Source: Chloroflexota bacterium (GTDB lineage Bacteria > Chloroflexota > Anaerolineae > J102). Taken from it: a stretch of DNA of 64,000 nt. The notes under the pieces were generated by a model that saw nothing but the letters and a program-made list of their open reading frames with translations, was not told the DNA's origin and ran no database searches. Of this stretch, positions 14,171-22,453 are shown in pieces; within the stretch, counting starts at the first letter, position 1, and each line of letters begins with the position of its first letter. Location: positions 1 to 64,000 of the forward strand of contig JAKOVD010000204.1 in assembly GCA_029782215.1 (NCBI GenBank), written 5' to 3'. The translations under genes were made by a program, and so were the position numbers.

Positions 14171-15523
14171 CTAGGCGACCGGCAGCACCAGGGTGAAGGT
14201 CGTGCCCCGTCCCAGTTCGCTGGCGGCGGCGATCGTACCGCCCTGGGCCTCGATCAGCGACTTGGCGATGGCCAGCCCCAGGCCGGACTCCCCTTCCTGC
14301 ACGGTGCGCGCCTGGTCGCCGCGGTAGAAGCGCTCGAAGATATAGGGCAGATCCGCAGGCGCGATGCCGGCGCCGTTGTCCCGCACCTGCAGGGCGATGG
14401 CGCCTGCCTCCGCCGCCGCGCTCAGCTTGATCTCGCCGCCTTCAGGCGTGTAGCGCAGGGCGTTGCTGACCAGATTGTTCAACACCTGGGCCATGCGCTC
14501 GACGTCCACGTTCACCGGTGGCAGGTCAGCCGGCGCTTCGACGACCAGGCGGATCTGCTTCTCGCCGGCGCCGGCGGCATGCGCTGCGGCTGCCCGTTCC
14601 AGCAGGGCGCGGGGCTCGCAGGCCTGCAGGTTGAGCGTCAGCTCACCGGCATCGGCAAGCGAAAGCGTGCGCAGGTCTTCGACCAGGTGCTGCAGGTGGC
14701 GCGCCTCGTCGTGCATGATGCCGTACATTTCCGGATTGCCGGCCAGCTTGCCCTCGGCCAATGCCTCGGTAAAGCCGAGGATCACGCTGAGCGGCGTGCG
14801 CAGGTCGTGGGCGATATCCGCAGTCATCTGCTGCCGCAGGGTGCGACCCCGCGCCAGGTCCTGGCTCATCTGGTTGAAGGAGACCGCCAGCTCGCCGATT
14901 TCGTCGCTGGTGCGGACCTCTACCTGCCGGCCCAGCTCGCCCCCGGCCACCGCCTCCGTCGCCTCCGTCAGCTCACGCACGGGACCGGCAATGCTTCGCG
15001 CCAGCAGAATGCCAAGCAGCAGGGCAACGACCGCCGCGCCCAGGGCGCCAAACAGAATGGCCTGGTTGACGCGCCGCAGGAAGGCCGCTTCGGGGGGCTC
15101 GCGCTCGGGATTGAAGATGTCCGAAGACGTGAAAAGCAGCCGGCCGACCGTCTGGCCATTGACGGTGATCGGCACGGCCTTGGCCAGGTCCGCCTCGGCC
15201 AACTGCTCCCCCGTATGGTAGCGCCGGCCGCCGTAGACGACCACGCGGTTTTCGTCGACCAGCACCACCGGCGCCTGCGAGAACTCCGGTCCTCCGCGTC
15301 GCTGCGGCTGCGTGCGGATCACAATCGCAGCGATGTTGTCCCAACCGCCCTGCTGCTGGTACACCCGGGCCAGGTTCTGCACCATGTCGGCCTGGTAGGC
15401 GTCCAGCATGAACTGGTCGAACTGCCTCGGCGTCTGGAGTCCGACGATGACCGCCACCAGGACGGCGCCGGTCAGGCCGACGACGAGGAAGGCAAGGGTC
15501 AGTTTGAGCGAAAGCGAGCGCAT
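14171..15523 (-). CDS. Membrane sensor histidine kinase with HAMP domain
   Basis: This is a two-component sensor of 450 residues. A transmembrane helix (residues 7-28) is followed by an extracytoplasmic sensor region (about 30-165) and a second helix (about 168-190). Next come a HAMP domain (SIAGPVRELTEATEAVAGGEL), a HisKA domain with the phosphorylated His239 in IAHDLRTPLS, and an HATPase domain with NLVSNALRY, DNGAGI and GLGLAI boxes. It follows the response-regulator gene by 27 bases and is certainly its partner. The signal sensed is unknown; an HtrA-like protease and a secreted repeat protein upstream suggest an envelope-stress role, which is inference. Confidence 0.93.
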   Translation of the reverse strand: MRSLSLKLTLAFLVVGLTGAVLVAVIVGLQTPRQFDQFMLDAYQADMVQNLARVYQQQGGWDNIAAIVIRTQPQRRGGPEFSQAPVVLVDENRVVVYGGRRYHTGEQLAEADLAKAVPITVNGQTVGRLLFTSSDIFNPEREPPEAAFLRRVNQAILFGALGAAVVALLLGILLARSIAGPVRELTEATEAVAGGELGRQVEVRTSDEIGELAVSFNQMSQDLARGRTLRQQMTADIAHDLRTPLSVILGFTEALAEGKLAGNPEMYGIMHDEARHLQHLVEDLRTLSLADAGELTLNLQACEPRALLERAAAAHAAGAGEKQIRLVVEAPADLPPVNVDVERMAQVLNNLVSNALRYTPEGGEIKLSAAAEAGAIALQVRDNGAGIAPADLPYIFERFYRGDQARTVQEGESGLGLAIAKSLIEAQGGTIAAASELGRGTTFTLVLPVA

Positions 15524-15550
15524 GGTCAGGCGTCTGCGGCCAGGCCGGCC

Positions 15551-16366
15551 TCAGGCATCGGGAGCAAAGCGGTAACCGGCGCCGTACACAGTCTCGACGT
15601 ATCGCGGCTGCTTGGGGTCCGGCTCGATCTTAGTGCGCAGATTGCGGATGTGAACGTCAATGGTGCGCTCATAGCCCTCATAACTGTTGCCCTGCACGTG
15701 GTCGAGCAGATCGTTGCGTGACCACACGCGGCCGGGTTTGAGCATGAGCGCTTCCAGCAGGCCAAATTCGGAGGGGGTGAGGTCGACAGTCCGATCTGCA
15801 ACCGTCACAACGCGGCTCTCACGGTTCAGCACGATGTCGGCGGCCGCAAGGAGGTTGGAGTCACTGCCGCCACGGTCGACGCGGCGCAGCACCGCCCGCA
15901 CCCGCGCCGCCAGCTCACGTATGCTGAAGGGCTTGGTCATGTAGTCATCGGCGCCAAGCTCCAGCCCCAGCAGCTTGTCGTTCTCCTCAACCCTGGCCGT
16001 CAGGACGATCACGGGGGTCTTGTGGTCGCGGCCGTACTCGCGCAGGAACTCATACCCGCCCATCTCCGGCATCATCAGATCCAGGATGATCAGGTCAGGC
16101 GGGTCCTGCCTGGCCAGGCGCATGGCCTCGATGCCGTTGGCGGCGCCGATGACGCGGAAACCTTCCTGCTCCAGGTAGCTCGACACCATGATGCGGATGT
16201 TGCGGGCATCGTCAACGACAAGGATGGTCTTGGGCATAGCGGTTCTCAGGGGTGTGGGCGCGGCGACCACGTCAGGTGCGGTGGGCAAAGACGTTGTCGT
16301 CATAGTGTCGCGCCTGGTGTTTTCCTGTGCAATCGCGTCAGGTGGGGTTGGCGTGAGAGAGAGCAT
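15551..16366 (-). CDS. OmpR/PhoB-family response regulator
   Basis: This 271-residue protein has a receiver domain starting at MPKTILVVDD (residue 44), with acidic residues Asp52/53, phosphorylated Asp96 (LIILDLMMPE), Thr in VLTA and Lys in KPF. A winged-helix DNA-binding domain of PhoB type follows (LTPSEFGLLEAL, RTIDVHIRNLRTKIEPD, GAGYRF). The 43 residues before the receiver are Thr/Pro-rich and unusual. The true start may instead be ATG 16303 or 16237, and no ribosome site decides the matter. It is located just upstream of its kinase gene, in the same orientation. Confidence 0.92.
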   Translation of the reverse strand: MLSLTPTPPDAIAQENTRRDTMTTTSLPTAPDVVAAPTPLRTAMPKTILVVDDARNIRIMVSSYLEQEGFRVIGAANGIEAMRLARQDPPDLIILDLMMPEMGGYEFLREYGRDHKTPVIVLTARVEENDKLLGLELGADDYMTKPFSIRELAARVRAVLRRVDRGGSDSNLLAAADIVLNRESRVVTVADRTVDLTPSEFGLLEALMLKPGRVWSRNDLLDHVQGNSYEGYERTIDVHIRNLRTKIEPDPKQPRYVETVYGAGYRFAPDA

Positions 16367-16394
16367 GGGCGCCGCCAGGAGCCATCTAGGGCCG

Positions 16395-17657
16395 CTAGGG
16401 CCGGGAACCCAGGGTCAGGTTGATCGTCACGGGCCTGCCCTGGCGCAAGGCCTTGATCGTGAGCTGTTGCCCCACGGTCGTGTTGAAAACCAGATAGCTG
16501 TTCAGGTCAGAGAAGTCGACGATCGGTTGGTCATCGATCTGGACGATGAGGTCGCCGCCCCGTCCGGTGGCGGGATCGGCTGCCACCACGCCGGCCCGAT
16601 CCGCTGGACTGCCCGCAGCGACATCCAGAACATAGGCGCCTTGGGTCTGGGATAGCCCCAAGGTCTCCTGCTCGCTCAATGACAGCTCGTCGGCGAAACT
16701 GATGCCCAGGTAGGGATAGTCATAACTGCCGCGGGAAATCAGGCTGGGAATGATGCGTCGCACGGCCGCCACGGGAATTGAAAAGCCCACGCCGGAGTTG
16801 GTCCCCGTGGTGGTGGCGATGGCGGAGTTGACACCCACCACCTCACCCTGGAGGTTCAGGAGCGGGCCGCCGGAATTGCCCGGGTTGATCGGGGCATCGG
16901 TCTGGATGACCTCCGGCAGACTGTACGAATTGGCGCTCCGGCGAGAGCGGAGGCTGCGATCAAGCCCGCTGACGATACCCAACGACATCGAGCCCTGCTC
17001 GCCAAACGGGTTGCCGATGGCCACCACGAACTGCCCCACCTGCAGCGACCCTGCTTTGGCCAGGGGAAGGGGCTGCACCCCCGCCGGCATATCGTCGACC
17101 GTCAGCACGGCCAGGTCGCTGTCCACGTCGCGACCTTCCAGCGTGGCCTGGCGGCGTTCGCCGTCCGCGAACACGATCTCGTAGCCGCGGCCGCCGTCCA
17201 CCACGTGGTTGTTGGTGACGATGTGTCCCTGGTCGTCATAGACAAAGCCGCTGCCCGAACCCACCGAGGGCACAATGATGTAGACGACAGCAGGATTGGA
17301 GCGCTGGTAGACCTGGATGAGGGTATTCTGGAGGTCGCCGGCCGCAGCCGCCGCAAGCGGCTCTGGCGCCGCAGCACTGGCAGGCGCCTGCGCTGCCTCC
17401 TGCGTCGGAGCCGCCACCTTCTGCAGTACCTGGGCGACAATGGCATTGGTGTCCACCGGCGCCTGGCTGGCTGGCCTGGCGGCAAGCTGTGGCGCCAGAC
17501 GGGCTTCCACGGTGGCGGCGACCTGCTGGACAAGGGCGGCGTCGCGGCTTGCGACCGGGGGCTCCGTGTCGCGCGGCTGGGCAAATCCACAGCCCGCCAA
17601 CACAACGGCCGCCAGCAAGGGGAGAAGAGGTGTGAGTGTGCGTAGGGACTTGGACAT
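16395..17657 (-). CDS. HtrA/DegP-like serine protease lipoprotein with PDZ domain
   Basis: This is a 420-residue envelope protease of the S1C family, which degrades or refolds damaged exported proteins. Residues 1-23 are a lipoprotein signal (VVLAGC, Cys23). A Gln/Ala-rich spacer follows, then a trypsin-like domain with the catalytic triad in TNNHVVDGG (His), DSDLAVLTV (Asp) and NPGNSGGPLLN (Ser). The C-terminal PDZ domain starts around YLGISFADEL and includes GSPADRAGVV. I chose the ATG at 17657 because it places the signal peptide at the N-terminus; the open frame extends further upstream. It lies 29 bases upstream of the response-regulator frame on the same strand, so one transcript is likely. 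Confidence 0.92.
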   Translation of the reverse strand: MSKSLRTLTPLLPLLAAVVLAGCGFAQPRDTEPPVASRDAALVQQVAATVEARLAPQLAARPASQAPVDTNAIVAQVLQKVAAPTQEAAQAPASAAAPEPLAAAAAGDLQNTLIQVYQRSNPAVVYIIVPSVGSGSGFVYDDQGHIVTNNHVVDGGRGYEIVFADGERRQATLEGRDVDSDLAVLTVDDMPAGVQPLPLAKAGSLQVGQFVVAIGNPFGEQGSMSLGIVSGLDRSLRSRRSANSYSLPEVIQTDAPINPGNSGGPLLNLQGEVVGVNSAIATTTGTNSGVGFSIPVAAVRRIIPSLISRGSYDYPYLGISFADELSLSEQETLGLSQTQGAYVLDVAAGSPADRAGVVAADPATGRGGDLIVQIDDQPIVDFSDLNSYLVFNTTVGQQLTIKALRQGRPVTINLTLGSRP

Positions 17658-17704
17658 GAGCTTGACGGCGCCTGTGATCAAGGGCTCGCTTGACCTATAT
17701 AAAG

Positions 17705-17738
17705 CATCTGGCACTGCATGGGAGTGCAGTGCCAGATG
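17705..17738 (-). terminator. Strong hairpin terminator after the secreted repeat-protein gene
   Basis: CATCTGGCACTGCA and TGCAGTGCCAGATG form a perfect 14-bp stem around a six-base loop. Read on the minus strand it is followed by CTTTATATAG, a short U-rich tail. It lies 79 bases after the stop of the gene at 17817-18698 and should end that transcript before the HtrA gene. Confidence 0.7.
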
Positions 17739-17816
17739 ACGAGGGGAGGGAGAGGAGGTATGAGAGGGCACTGCGCCCTCGGCGGGAGAGTAGGGTTGGA
17801 AGAGAAGGTTGGTTGT

Positions 17817-18698
17817 TTAGAACGTGAAGCGCATGGGGGTCTGGCTGGACGGGGTGGTGGGGGTGCTGTTGCTGCCGTTGCTGCCGTTGGGGGCCATGCC
17901 GCGGCCGAAGCCTTCATGACCGCCGCGCATGCCGTGGCCACCCTTGCCGCCGAAGCCTTCGCCGCCGAAACCGGGCGCCATCATGCCGCCATGCGGTCCG
18001 GGACCGGCCTTCAGGTTGTTCAGGAAGGTGTCAGCCTGGGCCTGCGTGATCACACCGGCGGCGACTGCATCCTTGACGGCCTGCTCGTACACTTTCTGCA
18101 CCTGGCCCTGCACGTCCTTGTCCTGGAAGTACTTCTCCAGCGCTTCCCGGGCCTTCATCTCGTCGGCCTGGGCCTGGGTGAGCCTGCCGTCGGTCACGGC
18201 CTGGGCCAGTTCAGCATCCCTGGCCTTGACCTGAGCCGCCTGCAGGTCGGAGACGGAGATGCCGAGAGCATCCGCTAACAGCGCCTGCGGGTCAATGCTG
18301 GTATCGCCGTACAGGTTGAACTTGTCGCCGAAGCCGAAGCCAAAGCGGCCGAGATTGCCGCGCTGCTTGACGGCGTCAGCCTGGGCCTGGGTGATCAAGC
18401 CCTTGTCCACGGCCTGCTTCAAGGCGGCTTCAAAGGCCTTCTGCTGCGCGGCCTGGAGCTGCTCGGTGGTGATGCCCAGGGCATCGGCAAGGTACTTGTC
18501 GTTGTTGACGGCGGGGCCACCGCGCCCCATCCAGCCGCTGATCGGGGCGTTGGCGGTCAAGCCGTTGGCCTGTCCGCGACCACCGGGCCCAGACTGCGCC
18601 GCGGCGAACTGTGGGATGGCGACGGTGAGGACGAGGGCAAAGGCTCCCACGATTGTGGCGCCAGCCAGCACGCCGATCCATTTCTTACTGAAGCTCAT
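17817..18698 (-). CDS. Secreted protein with three helical ALGIT/QAQAD repeats and Gly-rich tail
   Basis: The 293-residue protein has a signal peptide (hydrophobic residues 10-33, AAA-QS cleavage) and no catalytic motif. Three helical repeats follow. The first two have the pattern LADALGI followed by ALKQAV or ELAQAV, a short basic turn, then ITQAQAD or LTQAQAD. The third has AVKDAVAAGVITQAQAD. This is the style of the DUF2680-like repeats found in secreted bacterial proteins. The C-terminus (from about 232) is Gly/His/Met-rich (HGGMMAPGFGG, GHGMRGGHEG), which could bind metal. A good AAGGAG site precedes the ATG. Its neighbourhood suggests an envelope or stress role; the function is unknown. 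Confidence 0.8.
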   Translation of the reverse strand: MSFSKKWIGVLAGATIVGAFALVLTVAIPQFAAAQSGPGGRGQANGLTANAPISGWMGRGGPAVNNDKYLADALGITTEQLQAAQQKAFEAALKQAVDKGLITQAQADAVKQRGNLGRFGFGFGDKFNLYGDTSIDPQALLADALGISVSDLQAAQVKARDAELAQAVTDGRLTQAQADEMKAREALEKYFQDKDVQGQVQKVYEQAVKDAVAAGVITQAQADTFLNNLKAGPGPHGGMMAPGFGGEGFGGKGGHGMRGGHEGFGRGMAPNGSNGSNSTPTTPSSQTPMRFTF

Positions 18699-18976
18699 AG
18701 GGTGCTCCTTGTGCGTAGTTTCTTGTGAGTGATCATCGCGCTATCCGTCAGACGATGAAAGGGGGTTGATCCGTGCTGCATCAGCACTTCGACGGTATGA
18801 CATGAGTATAGGCGAGGAACTGCGGCAGGTGGTTTAGAAAGTGTGAAGAGTTGCCAACGTGTTGGAAGCCCTTTCGTTCAGGCCATCGCTTCCGGATTGG
18901 GCGCCAGCCGGCGGCTCGTTTATCATTTGTTTTTGTAGGTCGCTTCCGCCTTTGCTTTCCCCCCTGAGGTGCAGCG

Positions 18977-20338
18977 ATGCGTTTCTGGAATGCGGTGCTG
19001 CGGTTTTCCAGCAGGAGACCGCTGCCTTTGTTGGTGATCGCCGTCGTGGCCGTCGCCGGTTTTGGCGTGGCGACCGTTGAGCCACTGGGAAGAACGACGG
19101 CGACGCCGGCGCCAGCCACAATCACCCCCACGGCGACGGCTGCTCCCCTTCCTGTCGTGAGCCAGGGGGCGCCCCTCGCCGGCGTCTACACCTTCCGCTC
19201 TGCAGACGAGCAGACGCCCGACTACCTGATCGACCTGCGGCCGGATGGCATGGCCTTTGTGCAGGAGCGTCCGGTCGGCGCCCTCGCCATCAGCGCCGCC
19301 GGTACGGGCACGTGGTCGCTCGACCAGGGTGATGCGGTCGTGACCGTGCAGTCCCTGGCCGGGGAGGTGCTGGCGCCCCCCGAAACCCTCCGTCTGAAAT
19401 TCACGGATGGTTTCCCCACCGGCGCCGAAGCCAGGGCGGGCGGCGTCTTCGAACGTCTGCCCCTGGGCACGTTCAGCCTCGGCGCCGGAGAGGAACATCC
19501 GCTGGTGCAGGTGCTGCACAAGCGGCTGGCAGCGCTGCCGTGGCTGCACTTCACAGATCCGGGGACCGCGGTCTTTGGCGAAGAAACGCGTCAGGCTCTG
19601 GCCGAGTTCCAGGGCGCCCAGGACCTGGACCCAACCGGCGTTCTCGATGCTGCCACCTGGCTGCGGCTCGAATCACCGCTTCCGCCGCCCCCGCAGCCGC
19701 CTGCGACACCCGAACCGGTGGGAAACGAGCTGCCGGCGCGTACGGAAACGGGCAAGCCGATCCTCTATCTAACCTTTGACGACGGCCCACAGCCTCAGAA
19801 CACGCAGGCGGTGCTCGACCTGCTGGACAAGTACAAGGCCAAGGCCACGTTCTTCGTCGTCGGAAGCATGGCGGCGGCGTATCCGGCGACGCTGGCCGAC
19901 GTCGCCGCCCGCGGTCACGTCATCGGCAACCACACGTGGAACCATAAGTCGCTGAAGGGCATGTCGTTCAGCCGCCTCCAAGACCAGGTGTCGCGCACAG
20001 ATGAGGCGATCAAGCTGGCGCTCGCTGATTCGGCCAGGCCCGAAGCCAACCGGGACTATCTGCGCCCGCCCTACGGAGCGATGGACCGCAATACGAAGCG
20101 CTTCGCCGGCCGCCTGGCCTACCGCATCATGCTCTGGGACCTGGATCCGCAGGACTGGCGCCGGCCCGGAACGGCGACCATCATTCGCTACGTGCTCAAG
20201 AATGCACGACCGGGAGCGGTCCTCCTGATGCACGACGGCGGGGGAAATCGCAGCCAGACGATCGCGGCGCTACGCACGCTTCTGCCCACCCTCAAGTCAC
20301 AGGGCTACGTCTTCCGCGCTCTGCCGCCGGTGCGCTAG
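18977..20338 (+). CDS. Polysaccharide deacetylase with peptidoglycan-binding domain
   Basis: This 453-residue protein has an N-terminal membrane anchor (residues 17-34) and a Thr/Pro/Ala spacer. A beta-rich region follows (about 65-160), then a PG_binding_1 domain (HPLVQVLHKRL to GVLDAATWLRLE, about 173-235). The C-terminal NodB deacetylase domain shows all five family motifs: TFDDGP, GNHTWNHKSL, RPPYG, a Trp-bearing DPQDWRR and LLMHDGGG. It is expected to remove acetyl groups from a cell-surface polymer such as peptidoglycan. A GAGGTG ribosome site lies before the ATG. It is the first plus-strand gene and stands alone. Confidence 0.92.
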   Translation: MRFWNAVLRFSSRRPLPLLVIAVVAVAGFGVATVEPLGRTTATPAPATITPTATAAPLPVVSQGAPLAGVYTFRSADEQTPDYLIDLRPDGMAFVQERPVGALAISAAGTGTWSLDQGDAVVTVQSLAGEVLAPPETLRLKFTDGFPTGAEARAGGVFERLPLGTFSLGAGEEHPLVQVLHKRLAALPWLHFTDPGTAVFGEETRQALAEFQGAQDLDPTGVLDAATWLRLESPLPPPPQPPATPEPVGNELPARTETGKPILYLTFDDGPQPQNTQAVLDLLDKYKAKATFFVVGSMAAAYPATLADVAARGHVIGNHTWNHKSLKGMSFSRLQDQVSRTDEAIKLALADSARPEANRDYLRPPYGAMDRNTKRFAGRLAYRIMLWDLDPQDWRRPGTATIIRYVLKNARPGAVLLMHDGGGNRSQTIAALRTLLPTLKSQGYVFRALPPVR

Positions 20339-20482
20339 CGCGCAGTCGCTGCTGCTCAAGCCTCTCCGTGCGGGAGGCGGTTCTCTGTGCTAGACTAGGG
20401 GCGCCTTCACGGCTCGGCCTTTGTCGCCTGGCCGGAGCGCCGCCGGCGCGGCGTTCTGGTCGTTTGCACGGAGATACCGGCG

Positions 20483-21475
20483 ATGCCCAGAATTGCCTAC
20501 AGCTCGCAGGGCTTTCCCCCGGAAATGGGCTCCCGGTTCAGCGGTGAACAGGCGCTGACCTGCAGTTGGCGAGACCTGGTATGGGCAGCACTCACCGTCG
20601 GGAAGCCGCGCGCGAGTCACATCATGCGCTATGGCCGCTACGCCTGGTTCGAGTGCCTCTACCGGGCCTCCCTTCTGTACGCCAACCTGGCGGAGCAGAA
20701 CGGGCTCTTCAGGCGCACCTTAGCCTACAGCAGCCTGGACGCCACCGAGAAAGGGGCCATCTCCTACTTCCTGGGCCTGACGACGGCCAAGCTGTTTGCC
20801 GAGAAGCTCCTGGGCGTCTCCTGGTTGGCGCACATGGACGTGTACCGCGGCCAATGGGGGGCACTGGGCTTGGCTGGTGATCCCCAGCCCAGCCTGGTGG
20901 GGTTGGACCGCGAGGGGCGCTGGGTTGTCATCGAGGCGAAGGGCCGCACTGGCACCCTGGAGCACGACGTGCTGGCCAGGGCCAAGCAGCAAAGCCAGCA
21001 GGTGGCAACCATCGGCGGCAACGCCCCGCGTCTGCGCGTTGCCCTGGCTTCGTTCTTCCAGGCGGGCGCCCTGCACGTGGCCTGGGAAGATCCCGAGATG
21101 CCGCTCGCAAACGCCGTCAGCCTTGAGCTGACCCCCGGCGAGCTGCTGCACGAGTACTACCGTCCCCTGCTGGCTCTGCTCGTCGTTCAGGAGAACCAGG
21201 CAGACCTGGACTGGGTGAAGTTGGGTGAGGAGGAGTACGGGGTGCTCCACGTCCGTGAGGCGGACGTCACCATCGGCGTCGCCAGGTTCATCTACGAGGC
21301 GGCAAGCCGGGGTCCGGATGCCCTGGCCGAGGCGGTGCTCGCGGAAAGACGGCTGCTGGCGCGGCAGGCCCGGCGGCACCGGGCGGTTGGCAGCGATGGA
21401 GTGCTGGTGCAGGTGGGCGCCCTGTGGAGCAGGAAGCAGATGGTGCACGAGCCAGAGCGGCGCAGCCCGATCTGA
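20483..21475 (+). CDS. Orphan protein with a PD-(D/E)XK-like nuclease motif
   Basis: I do not recognise this 330-residue protein as a named family. It has no signal peptide or membrane segment. Around residues 137-155 the sequence GLDREGRWVVIEAKGR contains Asp142, then Glu151-x-Lys153 in a hydrophobic strand. This is the pattern of restriction-endonuclease-like (PD-(D/E)XK) active sites, and a predicted helix with KQQSQQ follows, as in many of these nucleases. A GGAG site precedes the ATG. No methylase, helicase or obvious partner lies next to it. It may be a solitary nuclease-fold protein of defence or DNA-repair type; this is a motif-based guess. Confidence 0.6.
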   Translation: MPRIAYSSQGFPPEMGSRFSGEQALTCSWRDLVWAALTVGKPRASHIMRYGRYAWFECLYRASLLYANLAEQNGLFRRTLAYSSLDATEKGAISYFLGLTTAKLFAEKLLGVSWLAHMDVYRGQWGALGLAGDPQPSLVGLDREGRWVVIEAKGRTGTLEHDVLARAKQQSQQVATIGGNAPRLRVALASFFQAGALHVAWEDPEMPLANAVSLELTPGELLHEYYRPLLALLVVQENQADLDWVKLGEEEYGVLHVREADVTIGVARFIYEAASRGPDALAEAVLAERRLLARQARRHRAVGSDGVLVQVGALWSRKQMVHEPERRSPI

Positions 21476-21676
21476 CCTCCTGGCGACGCATGCAACCGCG
21501 ACTTCTTTGCGCCTGTGTCTTGACAGCACCCCGTTCCTTATGTCATGCCGAGCGGTCCTCTCACCCAACCACCCACTCGCACCCTCAGCAGCGAAGCATC
21601 TCCAACCCTCCTTCTGCCATAGGGCGCCTGCCCCGGCCGGCACGTTATGGTGCGGCTGCGATTTCCCTAGAGGCTG

Positions 21677-22348
21677 TCACGCGATCAAGCCGGTGACGCC
21701 TTTGTAAAGGAACCACAAACCAAAGATCAGGGACACCGCCACGGCGATGGGACGGTTGTTACGTTCCAGCCATCCCAGGGCCGCCTGCAGCGGCCCGGCG
21801 GCCTGCTGCGGCGCCACCGCAAACACCACGATTGGCGCCAGCACGAGCACCTGCGTCGCCAGGGTGTAGATCAAGTAGGCGCCGGCGCCGCTGGCCCTTC
21901 CCAATCCGGCTGCGGCGATCAGGTCGATGGCGGTCAGCGTGAACACCCACTGCTTGGCGGCGATGGCGACATAGAGCGCGCCGGCGCCAAGCGCCTTCAC
22001 CGTCGAGAGCCCGCTGATGGCGCGCATCCACGCCGGCGGATCGTCGGTATCCTCCTGTTTCTGCCATTTCTTGTAAGCGGCGACCAGGAGCATGATGCCC
22101 AGAACCAGGAGCAGAGCGGAAGCGATCACCTGCGGGCCATCTTCGGGGCGCGCCTCCGCAGCGGCGCTGAAGACCAGGCCGAAGACGACGCCCTGCGCCA
22201 GGCGCACGGCCACGCTGCCCGCGACAAAAGCGATGGCCGCACGCAGCCCACCTCGGCTCTGCAGTAGGAGCAGCACCACAATGGGATACACTGGCACCAG
22301 CGTTGCCGCCAGAGTCAAGGGAACAAGGCTCACAACCGCATCAAGCAT
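21677..22348 (-). CDS. GAP/Sap-family (LysE superfamily) membrane protein
   Basis: The 223-residue protein has six hydrophobic segments and the typical layout of the GAP family (sulfolipid-1-addressing protein, LysE/RhtB superfamily). The parts are an N-terminal LVPLTLAATLVPVYPIVVLLLL, a cytoplasmic KKWQKQEDTDDPPAWM loop, and a second half GLSTVKALGAGALY. Members are thought to be exporters or to assist lipid export, and substrates are largely unknown. It follows the alkyl sulfatase gene by 105 bases, with a stem-loop in between, so it may be cotranscribed with it. It ends with a short YKGVTGLIA tail. Confidence 0.8.
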   Translation of the reverse strand: MLDAVVSLVPLTLAATLVPVYPIVVLLLLQSRGGLRAAIAFVAGSVAVRLAQGVVFGLVFSAAAEARPEDGPQVIASALLLVLGIMLLVAAYKKWQKQEDTDDPPAWMRAISGLSTVKALGAGALYVAIAAKQWVFTLTAIDLIAAAGLGRASGAGAYLIYTLATQVLVLAPIVVFAVAPQQAAGPLQAALGWLERNNRPIAVAVSLIFGLWFLYKGVTGLIA

Positions 22349-22376
22349 GAAACACCTTCAGAGAAACACCACGTCG

Positions 22377-22422
22377 CACCCGCTGGAGCCATCTGGGCGC
22401 AGCCACATGGCCCCAGCGGGTG
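22377..22422 (-). repeat. Stem-loop between alkyl sulfatase and GAP-family genes
   Basis: CACCCGCTGG (22377-22386) pairs perfectly with CCAGCGGGTG (22413-22422), and an inner GCCAT/ATGGC stem extends it. It lies 29 bases before the GAP-family ATG. No U-run follows, so it is either a weak terminator of the sulfatase transcript or an intercistronic structure. Confidence 0.5.
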
Positions 22423-22453
22423 CTGAAAGGGGAAGACGCAGGACCTGCGAACG

